Source: Rariglobus sp. (GTDB taxonomy: Bacteria > Verrucomicrobiota > Verrucomicrobiia > Opitutales > Opitutaceae). From it: a stretch of 35,909 bases of DNA. The notes below the pieces were generated by a model. The model had not been told where the DNA came from, searched no databases, and worked only from the letters and a program-made list of their open reading frames with translations. Below, one piece after another: positions 26,792 to 35,096 of the stretch. Numbering within the stretch: the first letter of the stretch is position 1; each line of letters opens with the position of its first letter. The translations under genes were made by a program, and so were the position numbers. The DNA lies in NCBI GenBank assembly GCA_029266495.1, contig JAQSWS010000037.1, positions 1-35,909 of the forward strand, written 5' to 3'.

Positions 26792-27553
26792 TCAGAAATA
26801 GCCGCCTTTTTCGGAAATCTGGTGGATCGTCTGGCCCTCGGCCACCCACGAAAAGATTTTCTTCTCGTTGGATTTCATTTCCTCGGCCCTCACGAGCACG
26901 TCCATCGCGATATCGCGCGGCACCACGACCACGCCGTCAATGTCGCCCATGACCACGTCGCCCGGACGAATCACCACATCGCCGATTTTGATCGGGATCT
27001 GGTAATGGGTAATCAGGCAGCGGCCGAGCGATCCATTCGGGATCCGATGCTTGTAGAACACCGGGAAATCCTTCTCCAGGATCTGGTGCGTATCGCGAAT
27101 ACCTCCGTCGATCACCGCGCCTTTCACACCGAGACCGGTCGCGGTGGCCGTCATCACTCCGCCCCACAACGTGGCCTTCTCATCGCCTGACGTGTCCCAC
27201 ACCACCAGCGAATCGCCCTTCAACTCGGTGAGCATCTGCGTGCGAAACGTCATTTCGCCGGTGATCTTCACGTTGGGCGCGCTTTTCACGGTGAACGCCA
27301 GCCCCGCAACCGTCCGCTCGGGGCGCAACGGCTTGAGATGGCCGGGCAGCGCCTGGTCGAGCAACGCAAACTCCCGCAGCACGTCGCTGATCGCCCCCGT
27401 GTAAAGCTGCTCATAGCGCGAGAGCAGTTCCTTCACGGGAATGGGAAACTCCTTCGTCGAGATCGTCTCCCGCGCGGCAATGAGCTTTTCGAGATTCATC
27501 ATGCCCACTTCCTTTTTGTAGGCCTCAATATCGGTGTTCAGGTTTTTGGTCAT
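26792..27553 (-). CDS. RraA-like / HMG-CHA aldolase family protein
   Basis: A 253-residue protein of the RraA fold, a family that includes 4-hydroxy-4-methyl-2-oxoglutarate/4-carboxy-4-hydroxy-2-oxoadipate aldolase, oxaloacetate decarboxylase and the RNase E inhibitor RraA. The core (about 50-230) has WGGVMTATATGLGVKGAVID followed by GGIRDT, where Arg and Asp are the conserved metal/pyruvate-binding pair, and later PGDVVMGDIDGVVVVPRD. The N-terminal 50 residues are an extension beyond the minimal RraA fold. As the last gene of a uxuA-type operon, it more likely acts as an aldolase or decarboxylase on a sugar-acid product than as an RNase regulator; this is inference. Confidence 0.9.
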   Translation of the reverse strand: MTKNLNTDIEAYKKEVGMMNLEKLIAARETISTKEFPIPVKELLSRYEQLYTGAISDVLREFALLDQALPGHLKPLRPERTVAGLAFTVKSAPNVKITGEMTFRTQMLTELKGDSLVVWDTSGDEKATLWGGVMTATATGLGVKGAVIDGGIRDTHQILEKDFPVFYKHRIPNGSLGRCLITHYQIPIKIGDVVIRPGDVVMGDIDGVVVVPRDIAMDVLVRAEEMKSNEKKIFSWVAEGQTIHQISEKGGYF

Positions 27554-27574
27554 AAAATGCAGCGAAAGGGAGGC

Positions 27575-28354
27575 TCAAAGGCCCAGGCCTCCATCGATGA
27601 AAAGATTCTGGCCCGTGATATAACGGCCCGCATCGGAACAGAGGAGCAGCGCCGCCCCCGCGCAATCGGCACTCTCACCGAAGAAACCCGCCGGAATGGC
27701 CGCGCGGACTTTTTCGGCGTAGGCGGCATCGGCCAGCGCCGCCGTGTTGCGATCGGTCTGGATGACGCCCGGCGCGAGGTTGTTGATCGTCACGCCATGG
27801 GGCGCAAGTTGCCTGGCAAGTCCGAGCGCGAGGCCCGTCTGCGCGTGCTTGAGCGATGAATACACGAGCATCTCCGGGTGCGGCTTCACCTCCTGCACAC
27901 TGCCGAGGGTGACGATGCGCCCCCACTTGCCCGCCATCATCCCGGGTGCGGCGAGCTGCAAAAGCTCCAGGCTGCTGCGATAATTCACGGCCACCTGCCG
28001 GTCTACATCGGCGCGGGTGAACTCCAGCCAGGATTTCCTCGTCTGGACCGACGCGTTGAGCACCAGGATGTCGATTCCACCGAGTGCGGCGACCGCGCCT
28101 TCGTAGGCAAGGCGCGCACCGTCGTCGGCGGCGAGATCGGCCTGCACCACGCCCGTGCGCCGACCACCGGCCGCGATGCGCGCGGAGATCTCCCGGGCCT
28201 GCTCTCCGTTGCCCGTGGAGTGGATGACCACGTCGGCCCCCGCCCCGGCCAGGGCCGTGGCGATCGCCGCGCCAATCCCCCGGGAGGAGCCGGTGACCAG
28301 CGCACGACGACCGGTGAGATTGAACGGGGCGAAAGAGGCGGCGGCAGGGTTCAT
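27575..28354 (-). CDS. Short-chain dehydrogenase/reductase
   Basis: A 259-residue classical SDR. The NAD(P) motif TGSSRGIGAAIA follows the first beta strand (LTGRRALVTG), LVLNAS is the NNAG-equivalent, Ser is in the TLGSVQ strand, and the catalytic Tyr and Lys are in YSSLK. The C-terminus has the NNLAPGVIQTDRN loop and GQNLFIDGG. The ATG at 28354 (MNPAAASF) is chosen over 28393, which would run into the upstream gene. It sits between a GH-A glycosidase and the RraA-like gene in an operon with uxuA, so a fructuronate/mannonate or related sugar-acid oxidoreductase role (a UxuB-like function) is the best guess, not demonstrated. Confidence 0.92.
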   Translation of the reverse strand: MNPAAASFAPFNLTGRRALVTGSSRGIGAAIATALAGAGADVVIHSTGNGEQAREISARIAAGGRRTGVVQADLAADDGARLAYEGAVAALGGIDILVLNASVQTRKSWLEFTRADVDRQVAVNYRSSLELLQLAAPGMMAGKWGRIVTLGSVQEVKPHPEMLVYSSLKHAQTGLALGLARQLAPHGVTINNLAPGVIQTDRNTAALADAAYAEKVRAAIPAGFFGESADCAGAALLLCSDAGRYITGQNLFIDGGLGL

Positions 28355-28370
28355 GGGAATCGAGAAAAAC

Positions 28371-29423
28371 TCAGCGAACAGCGGGACGGGCAAACCAACG
28401 CTTCATCACGTCGGCCGCGGGTTTCCCCGCCAGGGTGAAACCGGTGTCACCGGCCGGATCGACGTGGTAGTGGGCCCGGTTTTGCTGCTCATCCCATTTC
28501 CACCAATAGAAACCCCGCCACCAGGGCTGGTCCCAGAAAAGCGTGCACATCGCCTCCAGGAAGTTCGCCTGCTCACCCGGCGCATACGCGGCGCTCGTGC
28601 GATACTCGCTCGGGTTCATCGCCCCGCCTGCGACCGAGCGGCAGCCGGTCTCCCCAAAAATCACCGGCAGGCCGCCGAGTTTTTCAGACGCACGCTGCAA
28701 CCGGGCGACGGTCGGACGAAGCTTCTCGATCATCTCGGCCACCGTTGCGCCGGGTTTGTCGGCGGCCGGCGAGTAATAACTGATGCAGACCGCATCGAGC
28801 GCCTTCAACCAGGCCGGCGGCTCGTCGAGTTCCAGCAAGGTCGGCGGCTGCGCGTCGTAAACCAGCGGCCCCGGGTAAACCTCCCTCGCGGCGGCAACCA
28901 CCCGGTCCCACCGGGCGTTGTTGCGCGCCTGCTCGGCGGCAAAGAGTTCGCAGCCGATGCAGTAGGCCTCGCAACCGGTGCGCGCCGCCAGCCGCCCGTA
29001 ATGAACGATGCTCCGGCGCAGACTCTCGAACCACGGCTCCCAGTAATTCACCACCCGCCCCTGGATCTGTTGATCGCCCTCGGGGAAGGAAATGTTTCCG
29101 CGCCACGCACTGTCGTGACACTCGACCATCGGTTTCAACATCACGCGAATGCCGCGCGCATGAAACCGCGCGATGATCGCCTCCAGCTCATGATCGGCAG
29201 CCGTGAATTCAAAATCTTGATACAATCGTGTGCTGGAAAAAGTGTCCTGCATGACGCTGGCCATCACCGCGACCCAAGTGATGCCAAGCTCGGCCATGCG
29301 GTCCACCTCCAGCAGGGCGGCAGGCGTTGAAAAGTAACCTCGTCTGGCGAGATAACCAAAACTCATGCCTTTGTGCAGTTCGCGCAAAGCCGGGAAGTCG
29401 GGACGGGGTCGGGAGGTGGTCAT
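28371..29423 (-). CDS. Glycoside hydrolase, clan GH-A, GH113-like
   Basis: A 350-residue single-domain TIM barrel. KGMSFGYLARRGYFSTPAALL is followed by DRMAELGITWVAVMASVMQD and FHARGIRVMLKPMVE, the beginning and third strand typical of GH113-type enzymes. The candidate acid/base is Glu159 in AYCIGCELF and the candidate nucleophile Glu258 in VIFGETGCRS, at the ends of strands 4 and 7 as in clan GH-A. WWRGFYWWKWDE gives the aromatic platform of the last strand. There is no signal peptide, so it probably acts in the cytosol on oligosaccharides. Its place inside a hexuronate operon suggests it releases a uronic-acid- or mannose-containing unit. Exact specificity is unknown. Confidence 0.82.
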   Translation of the reverse strand: MTTSRPRPDFPALRELHKGMSFGYLARRGYFSTPAALLEVDRMAELGITWVAVMASVMQDTFSSTRLYQDFEFTAADHELEAIIARFHARGIRVMLKPMVECHDSAWRGNISFPEGDQQIQGRVVNYWEPWFESLRRSIVHYGRLAARTGCEAYCIGCELFAAEQARNNARWDRVVAAAREVYPGPLVYDAQPPTLLELDEPPAWLKALDAVCISYYSPAADKPGATVAEMIEKLRPTVARLQRASEKLGGLPVIFGETGCRSVAGGAMNPSEYRTSAAYAPGEQANFLEAMCTLFWDQPWWRGFYWWKWDEQQNRAHYHVDPAGDTGFTLAGKPAADVMKRWFARPAVR

Positions 29424-29435
29424 GATGGGTGGGCT

Positions 29436-30404
29436 TCAGACATGAGGGATACGATGGGCGTCCAGGATGCCTTTCATATAGCCGGTGGCGAAGAGCCGGC
29501 CAAGAACGGCGTAACCGTGCGGCAGATCCTCTTCGCCGGCGAGGGAAGGCACGTGATCGACGCGAATGGGGCCGCGAAAACCAAGTTCGTGATAGAGCTT
29601 GAGCATCGCAGGCATGTCGGTCGGGCCATTGTCGTGAAAAGTCTCCGTGAAATCCTCCCGCGTGCCGGTGATATCGCGGAAATGAACAAACGCGATCCTG
29701 TCCGCAAAACGCCGCGCGGCGGCCGCGGCGTCTTCGCCCATCGCCCGGATGGTTGCCTGGCAGAAAGTCAGTCCGTGCGCGGGCGAGTCGCTCAGTGAAA
29801 GCGCGCGCGCCAGCGCGTCGGCCGAGGTTAGAATCCGCCCCACCCCGCGCAGCGGCGACACGGGCGGATCATCCGGGTGCAGGCCCATCCTGACGCCGGC
29901 CTCCTCGGCAACGGGCAGCACGCGGGTGATAAAGTATTCGTAGTTTTCCCAGAGCCTTCCCTCCGTGACGCGAAGCTCCGGTGCAACAGGCGTGGGGTCG
30001 AGCGCGGCAACGCGGAAACGGTTGGTGACGGCGCCGCCGCGCGCGGGCACGCGAGGGTCGGTCCGATACCAGCCGATCGTCGCCATGAAATTGTAGCAGA
30101 GCAGGCCGATGCCGAGTTCGCCCATGTTGCGCAGCATCGTCTGATAACGTCCGATGTCTTCGTCGCGCCCGGGCAGGCCGAGCTTGATCCGCTGCATGTC
30201 AAACTCGTCGCCCTCCAGTCCGATCAACGTAAACCCCCCGTCCGCGAAGCGGTCGCGAATCGTGCGGAGCGCCTGAAGATCGTCGGGCGCGGGCAGACCC
30301 GTGAGCTCGGGTGCACATTTGCAGATCGCGTGGTTGATCCCGATCTGGCGGGCGAGCTGCCAGGAACGGTCCGGTGTGGCGGGCAGGAAATCGGCGAGGA
30401 TCAT
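29436..30404 (-). CDS. uxuA: Mannonate dehydratase
   Basis: A 322-residue cytosolic enzyme that dehydrates D-mannonate to 2-keto-3-deoxy-D-gluconate, a step of hexuronate catabolism. Family blocks are FTLIGLEGDEFDMQRIKLG, GIGLLCYNFMATIGWYRTD, MGLHPDDPP (metal ligand His and substrate Asp), LTFCQATIRAMG (metal ligand Cys), FVHFRDI and a C-terminal YAVLGRLFATGYMKG. It is shorter than the E. coli enzyme (394) but like the compact forms in other phyla. The ATG at 30404 forms an ATGA overlap with the iclR stop, so the two genes are coupled. The downstream glycosidase starts 12 bases after it. Confidence 0.94.
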   Translation of the reverse strand: MILADFLPATPDRSWQLARQIGINHAICKCAPELTGLPAPDDLQALRTIRDRFADGGFTLIGLEGDEFDMQRIKLGLPGRDEDIGRYQTMLRNMGELGIGLLCYNFMATIGWYRTDPRVPARGGAVTNRFRVAALDPTPVAPELRVTEGRLWENYEYFITRVLPVAEEAGVRMGLHPDDPPVSPLRGVGRILTSADALARALSLSDSPAHGLTFCQATIRAMGEDAAAAARRFADRIAFVHFRDITGTREDFTETFHDNGPTDMPAMLKLYHELGFRGPIRVDHVPSLAGEEDLPHGYAVLGRLFATGYMKGILDAHRIPHV

Positions 30405-31168
30405 GCGAGGGAAGACGACCCGGGACCTTGAAGCGCCTGCGAACACACGGTCGCGGCGGCCAGTAATGCGCGGGTATGCGCTTTGTTTTTCCGGCCCTCG
30501 AAATCCTGGACAAAGCCCACCACCGTCATCGTGGCCACGATCGCGCCTGTCCGGTCGCGCACCGGCGCGGACATTGCATGCACACTCGGACGGAACCCGC
30601 CGAAATCAGAACACACGCCAAGACGGCGGCACTCCGCGATGCGTTTCTCCACATCGGCCCGCGTCTGGTGCTCCCAGCAGGACTTGGGCGCACCGTCGAT
30701 CAAGCGGCGACACTCGTCGGCGGGACGCTCGCTCAAAAGAACCGCGCCGGAGGAGCCAAGCGTCAGGTGAAATGCAGAGCCGACGCGCACGGACACGGCG
30801 GTCTCGCGCGGGGATTCCGCCCGGATCAACGCCACCGCCTGATCGCCTTGCCGCACCGAAAGTTTCGCGGCCAGTCCGGTCTCCGCCGCGAGGCGGGAGA
30901 GGATCGGCCGGGCGGTCTCCACCAACAGTTCGTGCCGTGCCAGCGGCTGAAGGAGCGGCAGCAATCCGAACGAAAGCTCATGGTTCCCGCCCGCCGAGGT
31001 CCGCACGCAATCCTCGGCGATCAAGGTCTGCAAAATCCGATAAACGGTGGAATGGGAGATGCCCAGTTCGTGGGCCAGCGCCTTCGTCGTCGTCTCCTTT
31101 CGCCCCCCGGACACCGCGCGCAACACGGCGATGGCCTTGGTCAAAACGGGAATGGTGTGCGCAGGCAT
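30401..31168 (-). CDS. IclR family transcriptional regulator
   Basis: A 255-residue repressor-type regulator. The winged helix-turn-helix is at about 5-70 (TIPVLTKAIAVLRAVSG, then KALAHELGISHSTVYRILQTL), followed by the IclR effector domain at about 80-250. That domain ends with GGFRPSVHAMSAPVRDRTGAI and VGFVQDFEGRK, where small organic acids are bound in the family. It is the first gene of the operon with uxuA, the glycosidase, the SDR and the rraA-like gene. Its stop overlaps the uxuA start. A strong operator candidate lies upstream at 31230-31257, implying autoregulation. A hexuronate or KDG-type ligand is plausible by context. Confidence 0.94.
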   Translation of the reverse strand: MPAHTIPVLTKAIAVLRAVSGGRKETTTKALAHELGISHSTVYRILQTLIAEDCVRTSAGGNHELSFGLLPLLQPLARHELLVETARPILSRLAAETGLAAKLSVRQGDQAVALIRAESPRETAVSVRVGSAFHLTLGSSGAVLLSERPADECRRLIDGAPKSCWEHQTRADVEKRIAECRRLGVCSDFGGFRPSVHAMSAPVRDRTGAIVATMTVVGFVQDFEGRKNKAHTRALLAAATVCSQALQGPGSSSLA

Positions 31169-31229
31169 CGGGGAAGTGGGGCGACCCGGTCACTCCATCC
31201 TCTGATCGCCACCGGCTCAAGTTTTGTAA

Positions 31230-31257
31230 TGAACTCTCTTTTTCATTAGAGAATTCA
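31230..31257 (-). promoter_or_regulatory. Operator-like imperfect palindrome upstream of iclR-uxuA operon
   Basis: TGAACTCTCT (31230-31239) and AGAGAATTCA (31248-31257) form a ten-base inverted repeat with a single mismatch around an eight-base AT-rich spacer. It is 62 bases upstream of the iclR start. Size, symmetry and position fit an IclR-type operator overlapping a promoter. Direct evidence for binding is not available in the sequence. Confidence 0.6.
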
Positions 31258-31266
31258 GGTGGAGGC

Positions 31267-32061
31267 TTATCCGGCGAGCTGCCCCGGGACCTGCGTGTCC
31301 TTGAGCGCGACGCCGCTTACGCCGAGGCGGGCGGATTCGAGCAAAAGGTGCGCGAGCTTGCGCGCCGCGAGCGCGGGCGGAAGGCCCTCCGGGCGGATGT
31401 TTGAAACGCAATTGCGGTCGGCGTCCGTGCAGGCCGCCCGCGGCTGATGTGTGAGGTAGGCGCCAAGGCTGTCGGGCATGCCGAGACCGGGACGCTCACC
31501 GAGGAGCATGAGCGCGTGGCGGGCGCCGATCAGCTCCCCGACTTCGTCCTGCAATTTCACCCGGCCCAGCGGCGCCAGCAGGATCGGATAAAGCGTCCAG
31601 CCCGCCGCCTTGAGGTGACCGGCCAGCAGCGCGACGGTTTCGACTGCATGGCGTTCGGCGGCCTGCGCGGCGAGTCCGTCGGATACGATGATCACCAGAT
31701 CGCGCCGGCCCCAGGCAGGAGCGAATGACGCGAGTTCGGCGCGCGATGACCGGTCAAGACAACGTCCCAGGTCAGGCCGCACCAGATAGGTTTTTTTGTC
31801 GCCCGCGCCGGTGGCAATCCGATGCACGGGCAACCCCGCCTCCACCAGCCGGCCGGACATGTCATCCACGTCGAATGGCGCCAGCACCGCATCACGGGCG
31901 CGCGCATGCGACAGTCGAAAATCAAGGACGGTATCCATGCGTTGGCTACCACCCGTCCGCCCAAGCGCGATACGGGCTGACGTATAACGCCGCAAGCCCA
32001 CCCACGGGTCACGCCCTGCGCCGGAGGAGAGCCCGAGCGTGTGCGTCTCGTTGTTTTCCAT
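31267..32061 (-). CDS. eutC: Ethanolamine ammonia-lyase small subunit
   Basis: A 264-residue small subunit of the B12-dependent enzyme that deaminates ethanolamine to acetaldehyde and ammonia. Family blocks are all present: WVGLRRYTSARIALGRTGGS, LDFRLSHARARDAV, KTYLVRPDLGRCLD, DLVIIVSDGLAAQAAERHA, LLGERPGLGMPDSLGAYL and a C-terminal SNIRPEGLPPALAARKLA. The reading frame looks intact. The odd point is its setting: eutB, which normally lies directly upstream, is not there. The upstream gene is a frameshifted rhomboid and the downstream gene is iclR. The ATG at 32061 gives the family N-terminus. It may work with a distant EutB. Confidence 0.93.
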   Translation of the reverse strand: MENNETHTLGLSSGAGRDPWVGLRRYTSARIALGRTGGSQRMDTVLDFRLSHARARDAVLAPFDVDDMSGRLVEAGLPVHRIATGAGDKKTYLVRPDLGRCLDRSSRAELASFAPAWGRRDLVIIVSDGLAAQAAERHAVETVALLAGHLKAAGWTLYPILLAPLGRVKLQDEVGELIGARHALMLLGERPGLGMPDSLGAYLTHQPRAACTDADRNCVSNIRPEGLPPALAARKLAHLLLESARLGVSGVALKDTQVPGQLAG

Positions 32062-32100
32062 GTAAAAGATGCAGGCAGGAAGTGTGCCCCTTGGCAGCGA

Positions 32101-32821
32101 TTATTCCTTCCCTGGTTCGTGTTGAAGCAACCGCCCCCGACCGGCCGACGCCGCGCTCGCGATGAACCCCAAGGCGAGACCCGCGCCGAACCCCGTGGCG
32201 TGAGCCAGCACGTCGATGTTTACCCCGCCGGCGCCGAACAGGCCCAGCACTGCAAGGCCCGCAACCAGCGGAACCATCAACGCACGCCAGCGATAGGGGT
32301 GGCTCGAATGGTTCATCACCCGCACCGCCCGCCCCACCAGCAAGCCCAGCCCGGCAAACACCGCGGTCGACGCACCCAACGAACGATACGCCTCGCCATG
32401 ATGCAGCGCCACCGCCACTCCGTTGCCCGCGATGGCCGAGGCCACCAGCCGCCGCCAGCCCGCACCGAGCCCAAAGGTCGCCACCACCGCCGAAAACACC
32501 AGGAACCCACCGCCTGCGTTTGAAACAAGGTGTCCGATATCCCCGTGCAACCATAACGCCGAGCCCGTCCGCCACCACTCGCCTTGATCGAACACCCGCC
32601 GTGAATCGAGCAGCGCCGCATCCGTCAGTCGCGGCCACTTTGTTTGCGCCCAAAACGCGGCCATCACCGAGCGCCTCGACCAACCAGCAGGCCTCACCCA
32701 TCGCCAGCACCACCACACTGCGGGAAAAACCCTCCGCGTGGGTCGCGTAAACCCCGGCATCCACGGTTCCCTCCGGAAACGGATCATTCGCCAGGGAAAC
32801 GGATGGCTCGGATGCAGTCAT
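32101..32821 (-). pseudogene. Rhomboid family intramembrane serine protease with an internal frameshift
   Basis: Two overlapping frames make one rhomboid protein of about 239 residues. The N-terminal part (MTASEPSVSLANDPFPEG to WLVEALGDGR, from 32821) has the cytosolic domain look of the family (YATHAEGFSRSVVVLAMGEA). The rest, one base out of phase, continues WAQTKWPRLTDAALLDSR, GEWWRTGSALWLHGDIGHL, the catalytic Ser in SLGASTAVFAGLGLL and the His in LAHATGFGAG. Deleting one base of the T4 run (A4 at 32652-32655 on the plus strand) joins them as GRVWAQTK. This could be a real inactivating mutation, a sequencing error or recoding; neither start codon alone gives a complete protein. Confidence 0.82.
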
Positions 32822-32915
32822 CGACCCAAACCGTAGCCATATCCGCCCACGCCGCCACCGCAGAATCGGCGGAAACGTGTAACCGTTATCCGGGGCTTGA
32901 AGGCAGGATGGATGC

Positions 32916-32943
32916 GTAGCCGAGGGTCAGCGCCCCCGGCTAC
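32916..32943. repeat. Hairpin/palindromic repeat after the lipase gene
   Basis: GTAGCCGAGGG (32916-32926) pairs with CCCCCGGCTAC (32933-32943) over a six-base loop with one A/C mismatch. It lies 39 bases past the lipase stop and 95 bases before the rhomboid start, so it could act as a terminator for the lipase unit. No T tract adjoins it, and the form resembles a dispersed intergenic palindrome. The rest of the 160-base spacer contains nothing I recognise. Confidence 0.55.
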
Positions 32944-32981
32944 ACCACACCTTGCCCAGCTATGGTTTTATTTGAACCGCC

Positions 32982-35069
32982 CTAGGCGGTGGCCGAACCG
33001 GCCTTCGTCGCCAGCACCTCGCAACGCGCGACGTAGTAGGCGACCCCGTGGTCGTCGACGGCCTTGCGCGACGCCGTGGTGATGCTTCTCGCCGCACCAG
33101 CAGCATACCCAAGGAGCCGCCCCAGGCCGCTGATCTCCGAGCGAAGCACGCCCGACGCATCGAACGTAAATTCACGACCGGCGTGATGGAAATCCGACAA
33201 GGGCGGGAGATGCGGAACGATGTCGCTGTCGTTAACCAGGCGGAAGGCGCGTTCCGGATAAAGACGGTCGAGTTCACGCGTGAACGTGGTGTCGCCCACC
33301 TTCGGACAGCCAAACGTGACGAGCGTGGGCACCGGACGTCCGTCAACGGAAGCCAGCCGCGCAAACATCAAGGTGGCGATCGCCCCGCCGAGACTGTGCC
33401 CGGTGATAAATATCTGTCGGGCCGCGCGCCCCGGACGCTCTGCAGTCCACTCCATGATCTTCGCGCTCAGATCGCCCCACACGAGGCCCAGCGCATCATG
33501 AAAGCCTTGGTGCACCCGGCGGGAGGGCGCATTTGCGTAGTCCGCCAGCGTAAGCATCACCAGCCGCACATTCACATCGGCCAGGACGTCGTTGAGGTCG
33601 GCCAGTTCCGTGCCCCGAAACGCGATCAGCACGATCTGATCGTCCGCCGCGCAAAAGCCCTGGGTGCCTTGCTTGTCGAAGTAGTGAAACTCGTGAAATT
33701 TCCACGTATCCTTCACCAACGCCTCGATTTCCTGCTTCGGCGAATAAGCCGCGGCCGAGGCGCGTGCCAGCCAGTAGGCCTTGCGGGAATTGAATCCCGT
33801 CGCGGGCGCCGCCAGATCATGGCCGATCTCAAGCGGCATTACGCTGGCGGGCGCCACCTGCGTCGCGCTGGTGCCGCCAGACGCCGCAGGTTGATTCGTC
33901 GCAGCAGCCGCCGCGGGAGGCGACGACTCGCCCTGGCCTTTCCGCAATCCGATCAGCCGGTTCATCACGCCATACCAGAAAGGGGCCCCTTGGGAGACGG
34001 CGAGCGCGGTCACCCCCAGCCCGGCGAGCTTGAAGAATACCACCATCCCGAACGCCCAGGGGACCAGCAGCCAGCCCCATCGGCCAGAATGATTTTTTGC
34101 AAACCAGGTGTCCGCCCCGAAATACCCGTCTTCCAGACTGCTCCATCCCAACGGAAACCCGATGCTCTCCAGGTCCCGAAGCCGCTCAATATCCTGACCC
34201 AGCGCCTCCCGTGTCGCCTTCAGCCCGGGCGATGGCTCGGCGTCTTTTTTCTCCGCGGCAAACGTCTCCGAATAAGCGGCCACGGCTTCCCGCAATGGCC
34301 GGTCGTGGGACAACAGGTGAATGGTGCGGATCGTGTCGGCATTGAGCACCAGCGCCAAAACGAACCCGAGCACCAGCAGGAGACGTTGCATGGTCACACG
34401 GTAGATATCGGTGGCTCGCGCCGAGGCCTCGTTAAACCACGCAATCAAATTGGCGCGGAACGGAGCCCAGAGCGCCTCTCCCGTCGCCCCCGCCGGGATC
34501 TCGCTCGACAAGCCCAGCGTGCGCAACGTCTGCCGCAGCGCGTCGGGCGTATCCTCGCTCGGTGCGGCCAGCGCGCGCAGGAGCGCAAGCCGGTTGTCGG
34601 GCAAGACGCGCTGCGCGTCACGGGGGACGGCGATATCGATCACCACGTTTGCGAACGTCGCAGGATCCATCGAGGACGGCGCATCGGCTCCGGGAATCGC
34701 CAGGCTGCGGATTTTTGGATGCGACCAGAACCGTTGCACGATGTCCTTCCGCTTCGGATCGGCGTCGCTCCGGCCGGGAGCGATCACCTGATACTCCTTG
34801 ATCCATCGCCGGCGCAGCCAGCCTGCCAGTCCGAACCAGCTTTTGTCTTCCGGAATGCGCCGGCCGATTCGATCCAGCACGAGGCTGGAAACACTCCAGG
34901 GCGTGTCGGGCGCCCCGGCCAGCAGCCGGTTGACCGTGACGTAAAGGATCTCCTCGCGGTAATGCGCGGCCCGGGTGAGGAGCTCCAGCAGCAGACTCCC
35001 GATGGAGCTGAGCAGGACATAAAGAACAACAATGCCGAGCGCGACGTTGAGGATATCCGGAAGATTCAT
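32982..35069 (-). CDS. Membrane-anchored class 3 lipase
   Basis: A 695-residue fusion. The N-terminal 375 residues form a membrane module: a first helix at 8-30, the block RFWSHPKIRSLAIPG near 113-127, FANVVIDIAV, and further helices at about 228-245 and 331-365. A Ser/Ala/Gln-rich linker (378-410) leads to an alpha/beta-hydrolase of the lipase class 3 type. It has oxyanion strand IAFRGTE (482-488), nucleophile Ser559 in ITGHSLGGAIA, acid Asp616 in NDSDIVPHLPP and His628 or His629 in DFHHAGREF. No signal peptide precedes the first helix. The gene follows two small unknown genes with short spacers, suggesting one operon. Substrate and topology are open. Confidence 0.9.
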   Translation of the reverse strand: MNLPDILNVALGIVVLYVLLSSIGSLLLELLTRAAHYREEILYVTVNRLLAGAPDTPWSVSSLVLDRIGRRIPEDKSWFGLAGWLRRRWIKEYQVIAPGRSDADPKRKDIVQRFWSHPKIRSLAIPGADAPSSMDPATFANVVIDIAVPRDAQRVLPDNRLALLRALAAPSEDTPDALRQTLRTLGLSSEIPAGATGEALWAPFRANLIAWFNEASARATDIYRVTMQRLLLVLGFVLALVLNADTIRTIHLLSHDRPLREAVAAYSETFAAEKKDAEPSPGLKATREALGQDIERLRDLESIGFPLGWSSLEDGYFGADTWFAKNHSGRWGWLLVPWAFGMVVFFKLAGLGVTALAVSQGAPFWYGVMNRLIGLRKGQGESSPPAAAAATNQPAASGGTSATQVAPASVMPLEIGHDLAAPATGFNSRKAYWLARASAAAYSPKQEIEALVKDTWKFHEFHYFDKQGTQGFCAADDQIVLIAFRGTELADLNDVLADVNVRLVMLTLADYANAPSRRVHQGFHDALGLVWGDLSAKIMEWTAERPGRAARQIFITGHSLGGAIATLMFARLASVDGRPVPTLVTFGCPKVGDTTFTRELDRLYPERAFRLVNDSDIVPHLPPLSDFHHAGREFTFDASGVLRSEISGLGRLLGYAAGAARSITTASRKAVDDHGVAYYVARCEVLATKAGSATA

Positions 35070-35096
35070 GAGCGGGCGTAAATCAACCTTCAGACG

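Noticed and set aside
32009-32663. Continuation of the first rhomboid frame to 32009
   Set aside because: After the T4 run this frame becomes Gly/Arg-rich and loses rhomboid character, while the other frame carries the catalytic residues; only its N-terminal part is real.
33048-35081. 677-residue plus-strand open frame
   Set aside because: Antisense shadow of the lipase gene; Arg/Gln/Pro-rich without domains.
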